From Variovorax sp. KK3 (GTDB lineage Bacteria; Pseudomonadota; Gammaproteobacteria; Burkholderiales; Burkholderiaceae_C): a stretch of DNA of 43,192 nucleotides. The position numbers were made by a program, and so were the translations under genes. Below the pieces are notes generated by a model, which did no database searches, had not been told where the DNA came from, and saw only the letters and a list, made by a program, of their open reading frames with translations. Shown here one piece after another: positions 8,871-16,326 of this stretch (the stretch's first letter is position 1; every line of letters begins with the position of its first letter). Location of the stretch: positions 1 through 43,192 of the forward strand of contig NZ_LYVO01000065.1 of NCBI RefSeq assembly GCF_001984055.1, given 5' to 3'.

Positions 8871-11036
8871 ATGGCCGGTACGCTCATGCTCCAGGCGGCG
8901 CAGCAAGACCTGCCCGACGACACGCGCCTGCCCGAGCTGCGCGAGGAGCTGCGCATCGACCGCAGCGCGCCGCTGCTCGACGGCGCGCCGAGCTGGAGCA
9001 TCTTCGACCCGGTGCGGCATGCGTACTTCCAGATCGGCCAGGTCGAGCTGGCGCTGCTGTCGGCCTGGCGCGGCGGCACCGTCGGGCGCGTGAAGCAGCT
9101 CTTCGCGCAGGCGCAAGGTGCCGAGCCCGAGGCCGGCCTGGTCAAGGCGCTGCTGCAGTTCCTGCTCGCCAACAGCCTGGTGCGCGCGCCGCTGGGCGAC
9201 TCGGTGCGCAGCCTGGGCGCGCAGGCCAAGGCGCAGCAGCAGCACTGGTGGACCTGGCTGCTGCACCACTACCTGTTCGTGCGCATTCCGCTCGTGCAGC
9301 CCGACCGCTTCCTGCGCCGCACGGTGCACTGGGTGGCGCCCCTCTTCACGCGCGGCTTCGTGGCGCTGGCGGCGGTGCTCGGGCTGGCGGGGCTGTACTT
9401 CGCGTCGCGGCAGTGGGACGAGTTCATCCACACCTTTCCCTACTTCTTCTCGCCGCAGGGCCTGCTGGTCTACGGCCTGAGCCTGGCCTTCACCAAGACG
9501 CTGCACGAGCTGGGGCATGCCTATGCCGCCACGCGCTACGGCTGCCGCGTGCCGACCATGGGCGTGTCGTTCCTGGTGCTGGTGCCGGTGCTCTACACCG
9601 ACACCACCGACACCTGGAAGCTGCGCTCGCGCCGCCAGCGGCTGCTGGTCGACGGCGCGGGCGTCATCACCGAGCTGTGCCTCGCGAGCATCGCGACCTT
9701 TCTGTGGGCCTTTCTTCCGGCCGGGCCGCTGCGCAGCGCGGCCTTCGTGATCGGCACCACGAGCTGGGTCAGCACGCTGGCGATCAACCTGAGCCCGTTC
9801 ATGCGCTTCGACGGCTACTACTTCCTGTCGGACATGCTCGGCGTGCCCAACCTGGCGGCGCGCGCGCAGGCCTTCGGGCAATGGAAGCTGCGCGAGTGGC
9901 TGTTCGGGCTGCGCGCGCCGATGCCCGAGCCGGCATCGCAGCGCACGGCGCGCCGCTTCGCCTTCTTCGCGTGGGCCACGTGGGTCTACCGCTTCTTCCT
10001 GTTCCTCGGCATCGCACTGCTGGTCTACCACTTCTTCTTCAAGGCGGCCGGCATCTTCCTGTTCGCGGTAGAGATCTGCTGGTTCATCGTGCTGCCGGTG
10101 TGGCGCGAGCTGCGGCAGTGGTGGACCCTGCGCGGCGCCATCACGCGGCGCCCGCGCGGCCTCATGACGCTGGGCCTGCTGGGCCTGCTGCTGATCGCGG
10201 CCTTCCTGCCGCTTGACCGCAGCGTGAAAGTGCCCGCGGTGCTGGGCGCGGCGCGCGAGGAGCCGGTCTTCGCGCCCGAAGCCGCGCAGGTGGCGCAGCT
10301 GCACGTGCGACCGGGGCAGTACGTGCGCCAGGGCCAGGCCCTCTTCACGCTGCATTCGCCGACGCTGGAGCAGGAGGAGCGCGAAACGCGCATCCGCCTC
10401 GCGCTGCTGCAGGCCCGGCTCGCCCGCGCCGTGGCCGACAAGATCGACCGCGCCCAGACGCAGGAACTGCTGCGCGGCGCGGTCGCCGAGCAGGAGAAGC
10501 GCACCGGCCTGGCCCGGCGCCGCGCGCTGCTGGAGGTGAAGGCGCCCTTCGACGGCACGGCCGCCGACGTCGATGCAGACCTGCATGCGGGGCAATGGAT
10601 CACCGGCAAGCAGCTGCTGACGCGCATCGTCGACACGCGCGGCGTGGAAGACCTGCGCGGCTACGTCGAGGGGCAGGACGCCTGGCGCGTGCGCGCCGGC
10701 GCGGAAGGCCGCTTCGTGCCCGACGATCCACGGCTGCCGAGCCTGAAGGTCGCGCTCGCGGATCTGTCGGCCGTGGCGGCGGAGGAAATCGAGCTGGCCT
10801 ACCTGCAGTCGGTGAACGGCGGGCCCATCGCGGTGAACGTCACCGACAAGGGCAAGGCGGTGCCGGACCAGAGCCAATACCCGTTGCGCCTGCAGCCGGT
10901 GGCCGCGCAACCCGACGGCCTGCACGCGCGCCAGGTCATGCGCGGCATGGTGACGCTCGACGCCGCCGGCGAAAGCCTCGCAGCCAAGGCGACGCAGCAA
11001 GTGCTGCGGGTGCTGGCGCGCGAGAGCGGGCTTTGA
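8871..11036 (+). CDS. PqqD-like / M50 (site-2-type) zinc protease / HlyD-like fusion protein
   Basis: Encodes 721 residues. The N-terminus (about 40-80, SWSIFDPVRHAYFQIGQVEL) resembles PqqD-like recognition domains. The multi-pass membrane core carries the M50 zinc motif HELGH at 212-216 and the second conserved site NLSPFMRFDGYY (about 304-315), which supplies the Asp ligand; both are intact. Further membrane helices (to about 450) precede a lipoyl/HlyD-like arm (VFAPEAAQVAQLHVRPGQYV; LEVKAPFDGTAADVDADLHA) separated by a helical hairpin. Related proteins are annotated as peptide zinc metalloproteases fused to HlyD. It is the only candidate inner-membrane core in this cluster: it may process the substrate, or the M50 scaffold may act as the inner-membrane platform for the adaptors. 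The gene starts at ATG 8871, four bases after the previous stop. Confidence 0.8.
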   Translation: MAGTLMLQAAQQDLPDDTRLPELREELRIDRSAPLLDGAPSWSIFDPVRHAYFQIGQVELALLSAWRGGTVGRVKQLFAQAQGAEPEAGLVKALLQFLLANSLVRAPLGDSVRSLGAQAKAQQQHWWTWLLHHYLFVRIPLVQPDRFLRRTVHWVAPLFTRGFVALAAVLGLAGLYFASRQWDEFIHTFPYFFSPQGLLVYGLSLAFTKTLHELGHAYAATRYGCRVPTMGVSFLVLVPVLYTDTTDTWKLRSRRQRLLVDGAGVITELCLASIATFLWAFLPAGPLRSAAFVIGTTSWVSTLAINLSPFMRFDGYYFLSDMLGVPNLAARAQAFGQWKLREWLFGLRAPMPEPASQRTARRFAFFAWATWVYRFFLFLGIALLVYHFFFKAAGIFLFAVEICWFIVLPVWRELRQWWTLRGAITRRPRGLMTLGLLGLLLIAAFLPLDRSVKVPAVLGAAREEPVFAPEAAQVAQLHVRPGQYVRQGQALFTLHSPTLEQEERETRIRLALLQARLARAVADKIDRAQTQELLRGAVAEQEKRTGLARRRALLEVKAPFDGTAADVDADLHAGQWITGKQLLTRIVDTRGVEDLRGYVEGQDAWRVRAGAEGRFVPDDPRLPSLKVALADLSAVAAEEIELAYLQSVNGGPIAVNVTDKGKAVPDQSQYPLRLQPVAAQPDGLHARQVMRGMVTLDAAGESLAAKATQQVLRVLARESGL

Positions 11037-11037
11037 T

Positions 11038-11099
11038 GCGATGCATCGCGCCGCGCGTCGATGCGTGGCGAACGCGATGCGTCGTTCGTTGAAACGACG
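11038..11099. terminator. Palindrome and hairpin cluster after the M50 gene
   Basis: GCGATGCATCGC at 11038-11049 is a perfect 12-bp palindrome. GCATCGCG at 11043-11050 can also pair with CGCGATGC at 11073-11080, and CGTCGTT (11080-11086) pairs with AACGACG (11093-11099) across a 6-base loop. No T-run follows, so a classic intrinsic terminator is not shown. The structure may still stop or stabilise the export transcript. Confidence 0.4.
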
Positions 11100-11118
11100 A
11101 GCGCTTGGCGCCTAGAAT
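11089..11118 (+). promoter_or_regulatory. Sigma70-type promoter of the cytochrome c4 gene
   Basis: TTGAAA at 11089-11094 and TAGAAT at 11113-11118, separated by 18 bases, match the -35 and -10 consensus well. The predicted transcript would begin near 11125. This excludes an in-frame start at 11105 and supports ATG 11150. The -35 overlaps the 3' arm of the hairpin at 11080-11099. Confidence 0.6.
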
Positions 11119-11149
11119 GGCCGCCTGTCTCGCGTTGTGGACACTTGCG

Positions 11150-11788
11150 ATGAAGCACATTGCGTCCTGGCTGGCCGCCTTCGCTTTCGGTGCCGTTTCC
11201 GGCATGGCGCTGGCTGCCGATGCGCCGGCCGGCAAGCCCGCCGCCGCCAAGCCCGACCTGGTCAAAGGCGAGCAGGTGTACGCCGCCAAGGCATGCGTCG
11301 CTTGCCACGCCGCCGACGGCAACTCCAGCGTGCCGGCCAATCCCAAGCTGGCGCAGCAACACCCCGAATACCTCCTGAAACAGCTGCTCGAATTCAAGTC
11401 GGGCAAGCGCAAGAACGCCATCATGACCGGCATGGCCGCCACGATGACGGACGACGAGATGCGCGACGTGTCCTGGTTCCTGGCATCGAAGGCGGAGAAG
11501 CCGGGCTTCGCGAAGGAGCGCGACCTGGTCGTCATCGGCGAGAAGATCTACCGGGGCGGCATCGCAGGTCGCGCGCCGGCCTGCGCCGGCTGCCACAGCC
11601 CGAACGGTGCCGGCATTCCGTCGCAGTACCCGCGCATCGCGGGCCAGCATGCGGACTACATCGCCTCGCAGCTCACCGCGTTCCGCGACGGCGTGCGGGG
11701 CAACAGCGGCCCGATGACCGGCGTGGCCGCGAAGCTCAACGATCGCGAGATCAAGGCCGTTTCCGACTACATCGCCGGCCTGCGTTGA
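11150..11788 (+). CDS. Diheme cytochrome c4, periplasmic
   Basis: Encodes 212 residues. A signal peptide (MKHIASWLAAFAFGAVSGMALA) precedes two homologous cytochrome c domains, each with a haem motif: CVACH at 49-53 and CAGCH at 145-149. Met axial-ligand candidates lie in NAIMTGMA and NSGPMTGVA. This tandem arrangement is the cytochrome c4 family, which shuttles electrons from the bc1 complex to terminal oxidases. In phototrophic betaproteobacteria soluble c cytochromes can also feed the reaction-centre cytochrome, but that link is only inferred here. It has its own promoter and is convergent with the bchI-bchD-bchO operon end. Start 11150 is chosen because the signal peptide begins there and the promoter lies just upstream. 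Confidence 0.92.
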   Translation: MKHIASWLAAFAFGAVSGMALAADAPAGKPAAAKPDLVKGEQVYAAKACVACHAADGNSSVPANPKLAQQHPEYLLKQLLEFKSGKRKNAIMTGMAATMTDDEMRDVSWFLASKAEKPGFAKERDLVVIGEKIYRGGIAGRAPACAGCHSPNGAGIPSQYPRIAGQHADYIASQLTAFRDGVRGNSGPMTGVAAKLNDREIKAVSDYIAGLR

Positions 11789-11790
11789 AG

Positions 11791-11825
11791 GCCGAAAGCC
11801 GAACGCCGAACGCCGAACGCCGAAC
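11791..11825. repeat. Heptamer tandem repeat (GCCGAAC)
   Basis: Five units of 7 bp: the first is imperfect (GCCGAAA) and the next four are exact (11798-11825). The repeat fills the 39-bp gap between the convergent cytochrome c4 gene and the 88-aa gene. It is a simple-sequence tract that may vary in copy number by slippage. Confidence 0.85.
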
Positions 11826-11827
11826 GC

Positions 11828-12094
11828 TCAACGATCTCCCGCGGCGGCACACGTCCTCTGCTTGACCCATGCCACTGCGGTTCTTCGTGCGCAGCGGCGT
11901 GCGAGCTCGGGCGTGGTGCAAGGCTGCGATGTCGATCGCACGACGGGCAGGCCGCCGGGCCAGCACAGCTCGCCGATGACGACGGGCCAGAACTGCCCTC
12001 GATCGTCGGGCACGGCGCAACACATGAACGACCAGCCGCAATAGTTGAACGGCTGCAGCGCCGGCGCGCTGGTCAGGTGGCGCTGCCGCTTCAT
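11828..12094 (-). CDS. Cys-rich 88-aa protein of unknown function, translationally coupled to bchO
   Basis: Encodes 88 residues from ATG at 12094 to TGA at 11828-11830. The start overlaps the bchO stop (ATGA at 12091-12094), so it is the fourth gene of bchI-bchD-bchO. Codon choice is GC-rich at third positions through most of its length, as in its neighbours, supporting a real gene. It has no signal peptide or membrane helix. Notable features are six or so Cys residues, including FNYCGWSFMCCAVPDDRGQF near residue 17, and an aromatic-rich first half. I recognise no family. Position suggests a role linked to Mg-chelatase or pigment synthesis, but that is inference. Confidence 0.6.
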   Translation of the reverse strand: MKRQRHLTSAPALQPFNYCGWSFMCCAVPDDRGQFWPVVIGELCWPGGLPVVRSTSQPCTTPELARRCARRTAVAWVKQRTCAAAGDR

Positions 12095-12990
12095 GCGTAC
12101 CTTGCCGCCTCGTCGAAGCGCGAGCGCCGCTCCAACGCAAGAATCGACGACGCGACCCGCTGCGGCATTTCTTCGTGCGCAAGATGACCGACGCCGTCCA
12201 ACTCCAACAGGCTCGCCCCGGCGACCCACCGCTGCACCCGCCGCGATTGCGATGGCGGAACGGCGCGATCCGATGCGCCGGTGACCAGATGCAGCCGCGA
12301 CCCGAGCGCCGGCAGCCGTGCATGCAAGGGCGCGACGTTCCAGCGCGCCATCATGCCGAGCGCCGCAGCCACGTGAACCGGGTTGCGCACCAATCGTGCA
12401 TAGAGCGCTTCGCCACGGGCATCGAGCTTGGAGCCGGTGCTGCCGACCAGGCGCCGCACGGCCATCGCATCGGCGGCGCGCCACGCGAACAAGCGGGCGG
12501 CGATCGAGTTGAGGGCCATCGCCCGCGCCGCCTGCGGCAGCACCAGGCCCGCCAGGCCGGCGAAGAACACGAAGGCCCCGTTGAGCGCGACGATGGCTTC
12601 GGCATCGACCTGCTCGCACAGGCACAGTTGTGCCGCCAGGGCCGCCCCTGCGGAATGCCCCACGATCACCGTCGGCCTGAGGCAGAGGCGCTCCAGCAGC
12701 GCGCTCAGCACGTCGGCCATGCCGTCGAGCGACATGAACTGGCCGGGCGGCATCGAGGTGAATCCATGCCCCGGCAGGTCCACCGCGACACAGCTGAACG
12801 CCGGCGCGAGCAGCGGCATCAGGTCGCGCCACGAATGGCTCGCGGCACCGGTCCCGTGAATCAGCAGCAGCACCGGGCCGTGGCCCATGCGCTGCACGTG
12901 CCAGCGGATGCCCGCCGCCTGCACGAAGCTGCTGTGCTCGCGGTGCGGCCAGTCGAGGCCGTCCACGTTCCAGTCCAGCGCACGACTCAT
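12091..12990 (-). CDS. bchO: BchO, alpha/beta hydrolase of the magnesium-chelatase operon
   Basis: Encodes 299 residues from ATG 12990. Alpha/beta-hydrolase features: an oxyanion-hole segment LLIHGTGAASHSW, the nucleophile elbow GHSAGAAL (Ser nucleophile), a Met/Ala-rich lid region, and the C-terminal catalytic His in ELDGVGHLAHEE. The N-terminus (ALDWNVDGLDWPHREHSSFV) is typical of BchO, often annotated as putative Mg-chelatase accessory protein; its reaction is not known. It overlaps bchD upstream (ATGA at 12987-12990) and the 88-aa gene downstream (ATGA at 12091-12094), so all four are likely one polycistron from bchI. Confidence 0.93.
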   Translation of the reverse strand: MSRALDWNVDGLDWPHREHSSFVQAAGIRWHVQRMGHGPVLLLIHGTGAASHSWRDLMPLLAPAFSCVAVDLPGHGFTSMPPGQFMSLDGMADVLSALLERLCLRPTVIVGHSAGAALAAQLCLCEQVDAEAIVALNGAFVFFAGLAGLVLPQAARAMALNSIAARLFAWRAADAMAVRRLVGSTGSKLDARGEALYARLVRNPVHVAAALGMMARWNVAPLHARLPALGSRLHLVTGASDRAVPPSQSRRVQRWVAGASLLELDGVGHLAHEEMPQRVASSILALERRSRFDEAARYA

Positions 12991-14834
12991 GGCAAGGCCC
13001 GGTCTGCGGCGGCGGCGCGAACGAAGCGGGACATCGCGAAGGCATCGGCATGCGGCAGCGGCAGGTACACCGCACCCAGCGCGTCGGCCAGCTTTCGTGC
13101 CGGCGGTTGGGCATGGGGCGATGTGTCGAGCACCAGCGTGTGGATGCCCGATGCGCGCATGAGCCGCGCCGAGTGCAGCGCCTCGATGCCGGCGCGTTCG
13201 CGGCCGCCGGTGCCGTCGAGCGCCACGTTGGCGCAGCCGTCGGTGAGCAGAACGGCCACGGGCGTGCAGCCGCGCCGCCGCGCCGATTCTGCCAATGCCA
13301 CGGTCGCATCGATGGCCGTCGCCAAGGGCGTGCCGCCGCCGCCGGCGAGTCCGGCCAGGCTGCGACGCGCGCGCACGAGCGAGCGCGTGGGTGGCAGCAG
13401 CACCTGTGCGCTTCGCCCGCGAAAGGCGATCAGCGACACGCTGTCGCGGCGCACGTAGCAATCGGCGAGCAGCAGTTCGACCGCGCCCTTGGCTTCGCAC
13501 AGGCGATGCAGCGCGGACGATCCGGACGCATCGACGGTGAACACGATCGTCGTTTCGCTGCGCTGCTTGAAGCGCATGGTTCGAAAGTCTTCGCGGCGAA
13601 CCCGCACCGCCGCACCGCCGGCGTTGGGCGGCGCTTCGCTTCGGCGGCGCAGGCCCTGCCAGGGTGCGGCTGCACGCAGCGTATCGATGAGGCTGAGCCG
13701 TGCACCGTCGCGCGGGTGGCCCGGCGTCACGCCGTTCGGCCGGCCGCGTCGGCCTTGGGAGGCGGGCCCGGCGAGTCCCTCGCTGCGGGCCGAGCGTCGA
13801 TCGGCATGTTGCGACGCGAGCAGCGACAGCAGGCCTGGCGGGAGCACGGCCGATGCGGCTTCGAGCACGCGGTCTTCCTGCACTCCCGCCTGCGCCTGCG
13901 CCGGCGCGTCGCCATCGGCTTGCGCTTGCGCATGGCCGGCGCAGGTCGGCGACGGGGATTGCCGGTCCTCGGCCTGGCCTTCACCGGCCGGGCCGGGTTC
14001 TGGCTGATCCGCCGGCGAATCCGGGTCCGAGCCGGTGTCCGGCAGCATCGTCGCCCTCGGCAGCAAGACCAGCCGCGCCGCGAGCGCCGCGTCCGACACC
14101 TCGGCTTCCGCGCGTCCCTGAAGTGCCGCATGGGCGCGCGCGGCTCGGAGCGCGAGCACCGAGCCGCGCAGCGAATCGACGCCGAGTGCCAAGGCCGCCG
14201 CGCACAGCGCCTCGACGACGTCGGCCTGCACCGCAACCGTCGGCAGCAGCCGGCGTGCGTCGGCGATGTGCGTTCGCGTCCAGCCATCGGCGCTCGCATC
14301 GATGCAGGCCGGCGCGAAGCCGAGGTCGAGGCCGAAGGCGAGCCGGTCGCGCAACGCGTCGGGCAGGCGCTCGTCCACGCCGATGCCCTCGTCCAGCGCG
14401 ATCAAGCCGATGCGTGCCGCATGGCAGCGGCCAAGCCCGTCGCGCTGCACCTGGACCTGCTGCGTGTCGAGCACCGCCGCCAGCTGCGCCGCGGTTCGCG
14501 GCGACAGCCGCTCGGCCATGCAGGCGATCACGATGCCGCCATCGGATTCCGCGAGCAGCCCCTTCTGCTCGACCGGTCGTCCCGCGCGCAGTGTGGCGGC
14601 CAGGTCGTGGCCTCCCAGCAGCCGGTCGTCCTGGACGTGATGCGGGAGACGGCGCAACGGCGCGCCTTCGGGCAGCAGCGCCGCGACGTCGCGCAGCCAG
14701 GCATCGCGCGCCGGCCCCGCGGGCGCGCGAACGACCACACCGCCCAGCCCGACCGCGTCCACGCACAGCAGCGCAGCGACCAGGGCTTCATCGCCGGCTG
14801 GTGTCGATGTCGGCGCGGCAGCGCTCGTGTTCAC
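12987..14834 (-). CDS. bchD: Magnesium chelatase subunit D
   Basis: Encodes 615 residues, starting at GTG 14834 inside the bchI stop (GTGA). With BchI it forms the AAA+ motor that drives Mg insertion into protoporphyrin IX by BchH. The N-terminal half is a degenerate AAA-like domain lacking a usable Walker A. The middle is an acidic, proline-rich linker (about 270-310). The C-terminal half is a VWA/integrin-I domain with a MIDAS-type DASGSS motif (FTVDASGSSALHRL) and a GGGGTPLATAI loop. Length fits the family. The only start in frame near the bchI stop is GTG; the overlap argues for coupled, stoichiometric expression. Confidence 0.94.
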   Translation of the reverse strand: MNTSAAAPTSTPAGDEALVAALLCVDAVGLGGVVVRAPAGPARDAWLRDVAALLPEGAPLRRLPHHVQDDRLLGGHDLAATLRAGRPVEQKGLLAESDGGIVIACMAERLSPRTAAQLAAVLDTQQVQVQRDGLGRCHAARIGLIALDEGIGVDERLPDALRDRLAFGLDLGFAPACIDASADGWTRTHIADARRLLPTVAVQADVVEALCAAALALGVDSLRGSVLALRAARAHAALQGRAEAEVSDAALAARLVLLPRATMLPDTGSDPDSPADQPEPGPAGEGQAEDRQSPSPTCAGHAQAQADGDAPAQAQAGVQEDRVLEAASAVLPPGLLSLLASQHADRRSARSEGLAGPASQGRRGRPNGVTPGHPRDGARLSLIDTLRAAAPWQGLRRRSEAPPNAGGAAVRVRREDFRTMRFKQRSETTIVFTVDASGSSALHRLCEAKGAVELLLADCYVRRDSVSLIAFRGRSAQVLLPPTRSLVRARRSLAGLAGGGGTPLATAIDATVALAESARRRGCTPVAVLLTDGCANVALDGTGGRERAGIEALHSARLMRASGIHTLVLDTSPHAQPPARKLADALGAVYLPLPHADAFAMSRFVRAAAADRALP

Positions 14835-15853
14835 AGCCCGAGCAGTTCTTCGACGGCCTTGCCGACGCGCACGGTCGAACCGCTGTCGTCCAGCGGATTG
14901 CGCCGCAGCCGGTGCCGCAGCGCCAGCGGCGCGACGCGGCGCAGGTGGCTGGCGTCGAGCGCCTGCTGGCCATCCAATGCGGCCAGCGCGCGGGCGGCGC
15001 GGATCAGCGTGAGTTCGCCGCGCAGGCCGTCGGTGCCCAGGCTGATGCACAGGCGCGCCGCGCATTCGAGCACCGAGTCAGGCACCTGCACCCGTCCGAG
15101 CAGTGCCTTGGCGGCGACGATGCGCCGCCGCACCTTGGCATCGTGCGGCGCCCACTGACGCGAGAACGCCGCCTCGTCGCGGTCGTAGGCGTCGCGCCGG
15201 CGGATCACCTCGACCCGCACGGCCAGGTCGCGGGGCGTGGTCACTTCCACAGAAAGGCCGAAGCGGTCGAGCAGTTGCGGCCGCAGTTCGCCCTCTTCCG
15301 GATTGCCGCTGCCGATCAGCACGAAGCGCGCCGGGTGGCGCACGCTCAGCCCCTCGCGCTCGAGCACGTTCTCGCCGGATGCCGCGACGTCGATCAGCAG
15401 GTCGACCAGGTGGTCTTCGAGCAGGTTCACTTCGTCGATGTACAAAAAGCCGCGATGCGCGCGTGCCAGAAGGCCGGGCTCGAAGGACTTGACGCCCTGC
15501 GAGAGCGCACGCTCCAGGTCGAGGGCGCCGACGACGCGGTCTTCGGTGGCGCCCAGCGGCAGGTCGACCACCGGCACCGGCACGCGCTGCGTGCGCCTCG
15601 CGGCCTTGGTCTTCCTCGACGCCGCGCAGTGCTCGCAGGAGGCGCCCGACGCTGCGGGATCGCAGTGGTAGGGGCAGTCGGCCACGGCCCGCATCGGCGG
15701 GAGCAAGGCGGCCAATGCGCGCACCGCGGTCGACTTGCCGGTGCCGCGGTCGCCGAGAACCAGAACGCCTCCGACCGTGGGGTCGACCGCCGCGATCAGG
15801 ATCGCCGTCTTCATGTCGTCCTGGCCGACGATGGCAGAAAAGGGAAAAACCAT
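14831..15853 (-). CDS. bchI: Magnesium chelatase ATPase subunit I
   Basis: Encodes 340 residues from ATG 15853. This is the AAA+ ATPase of Mg-chelatase, the first committed step of bacteriochlorophyll synthesis. Walker A is GDRGTGKST at 34-42 and Walker B lies in GFLYIDEVNLLED; the sensor/arginine-finger region is around GSGNPEEGELRPQLLDRFGL. A family insert with Cys residues (CPYHCDP...CEHC) follows the P-loop. The start is set by GGAG seven bases upstream and by alignment to the family start VFPFSAIVGQD; an open frame further upstream runs through a tandem repeat and is not believed. First gene of bchI-D-O-88aa, divergent from hip across a PpsR-type box. Confidence 0.95.
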   Translation of the reverse strand: MVFPFSAIVGQDDMKTAILIAAVDPTVGGVLVLGDRGTGKSTAVRALAALLPPMRAVADCPYHCDPAASGASCEHCAASRKTKAARRTQRVPVPVVDLPLGATEDRVVGALDLERALSQGVKSFEPGLLARAHRGFLYIDEVNLLEDHLVDLLIDVAASGENVLEREGLSVRHPARFVLIGSGNPEEGELRPQLLDRFGLSVEVTTPRDLAVRVEVIRRRDAYDRDEAAFSRQWAPHDAKVRRRIVAAKALLGRVQVPDSVLECAARLCISLGTDGLRGELTLIRAARALAALDGQQALDASHLRRVAPLALRHRLRRNPLDDSGSTVRVGKAVEELLGL

Positions 15854-15878
15854 GGTTGCACTCCGAAGCTGAGCCAAC

Positions 15879-15930
15879 GCTCGATCGCCCTGCTCGATCG
15901 CCTTGCTCGATCGCCTTGCTCGATCGCGCC
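15879..15930. repeat. Four 13-bp tandem repeats in the bchI leader
   Basis: Four consecutive 13-bp units of the form GCTCGATCGCCTT (15879, 15892, 15905 and 15918), with variation only at the outer ends. Each contains the palindrome CGATCG. They lie between the hip/bchI control region and the bchI ribosome-binding site, so they would be in the bchI mRNA leader. Confidence 0.9.
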
Positions 15931-15933
15931 AAG

Positions 15934-15951
15934 TGTCATCTTTAATTGACA
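15934..15951. promoter_or_regulatory. PpsR/CrtJ-type operator between bchI and hip
   Basis: TGTCATCTTTAATTGACA is an exact TGT-N12-ACA site with 5-bp inverted arms (TGTCA/TGACA), the known consensus of the PpsR/CrtJ repressor of photosynthesis genes. Its right half contains the TTGACA -35 element of the hip promoter. A second, shorter-spaced element TGT-N8-ACA (15960-15973) overlaps the -10. Since ppsR itself is in this window, regulation of both divergent genes is likely. Confidence 0.75.
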
Positions 15952-15973
15952 ACACTGCGTGTCAGACTATACA
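15946..15973 (+). promoter_or_regulatory. Promoter of the HiPIP gene
   Basis: TTGACA (15946-15951) and TATACA (15968-15973) with a 16-base spacer give a strong sigma70-type promoter reading towards hip. Transcription would start near 15980, leaving a 30-base leader with AAGGA before ATG 16012. The -35 lies inside the PpsR-type box. Confidence 0.7.
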
Positions 15974-16011
15974 ACGGTTGGTCTCGAACCACATGAAAAA
16001 AAGGACGCCCC

Positions 16012-16326
16012 ATGAGCCACCCAAGTCGCAGGACATTCGTGATCAGCGTCGTCGCCGGCAGCGCCGGCCTCGGCGCGTCGCATGCCTGGGCCCAGGCAGC
16101 CACCCTGACCGAAACCGACCCGCAGGCCGCGGCGCTCGGCTACAAGGCCGACTCGACCAAGGTCGACAAGGCCAAGTACCCGCAGCACCAGCCCACGCAG
16201 ATGTGCAACAACTGCCAGCTGTTCCAGGGCAAGGCCGCCGACGCGACCGGCCCTTGCCAGCTCTACGCCGGCAAGATCGTCGCCGGCAAGGGCTGGTGCA
16301 GCGCGTGGGTCAAGAAGGCGGCCTGA
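16012..16326 (+). CDS. hip: High-potential iron-sulfur protein (HiPIP)
   Basis: Encodes 104 residues. A Tat-type signal (SRRTFVISVVAGSAG...AWAQA) indicates export of a folded cofactor protein, mature from about residue 29. The mature part has the four HiPIP cluster ligands Cys65, Cys68, Cys82 and Cys96 (CNNC, GPC, GWC spacing). HiPIPs are soluble periplasmic carriers with one [4Fe-4S] cluster; in Rubrivivax/Rhodoferax-type phototrophs they donate electrons to the reaction-centre cytochrome. Placement next to bchI, with a promoter overlaid by a PpsR-type box, supports a photosynthetic role. The 3' end overlaps the convergent LysR gene by 17 bases. Confidence 0.95.
   Translation: MSHPSRRTFVISVVAGSAGLGASHAWAQAATLTETDPQAAALGYKADSTKVDKAKYPQHQPTQMCNNCQLFQGKAADATGPCQLYAGKIVAGKGWCSAWVKKAA

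Noticed and set aside
11105..11149. An earlier start for cytochrome c4 at 11105
   Set aside because: It lies upstream of the -10 element (11113-11118) and would spoil the signal peptide.
15879..15930. Possible CRISPR-like array
   Set aside because: Units are 13 bp, directly adjacent without spacers, and no cas genes are nearby; it is a simple tandem repeat.
15854..15955. An upstream extension of bchI through the tandem repeats
   Set aside because: The added residues are low complexity and outside the family; ATG 15853 has a good ribosome-binding site and matches the usual BchI start.
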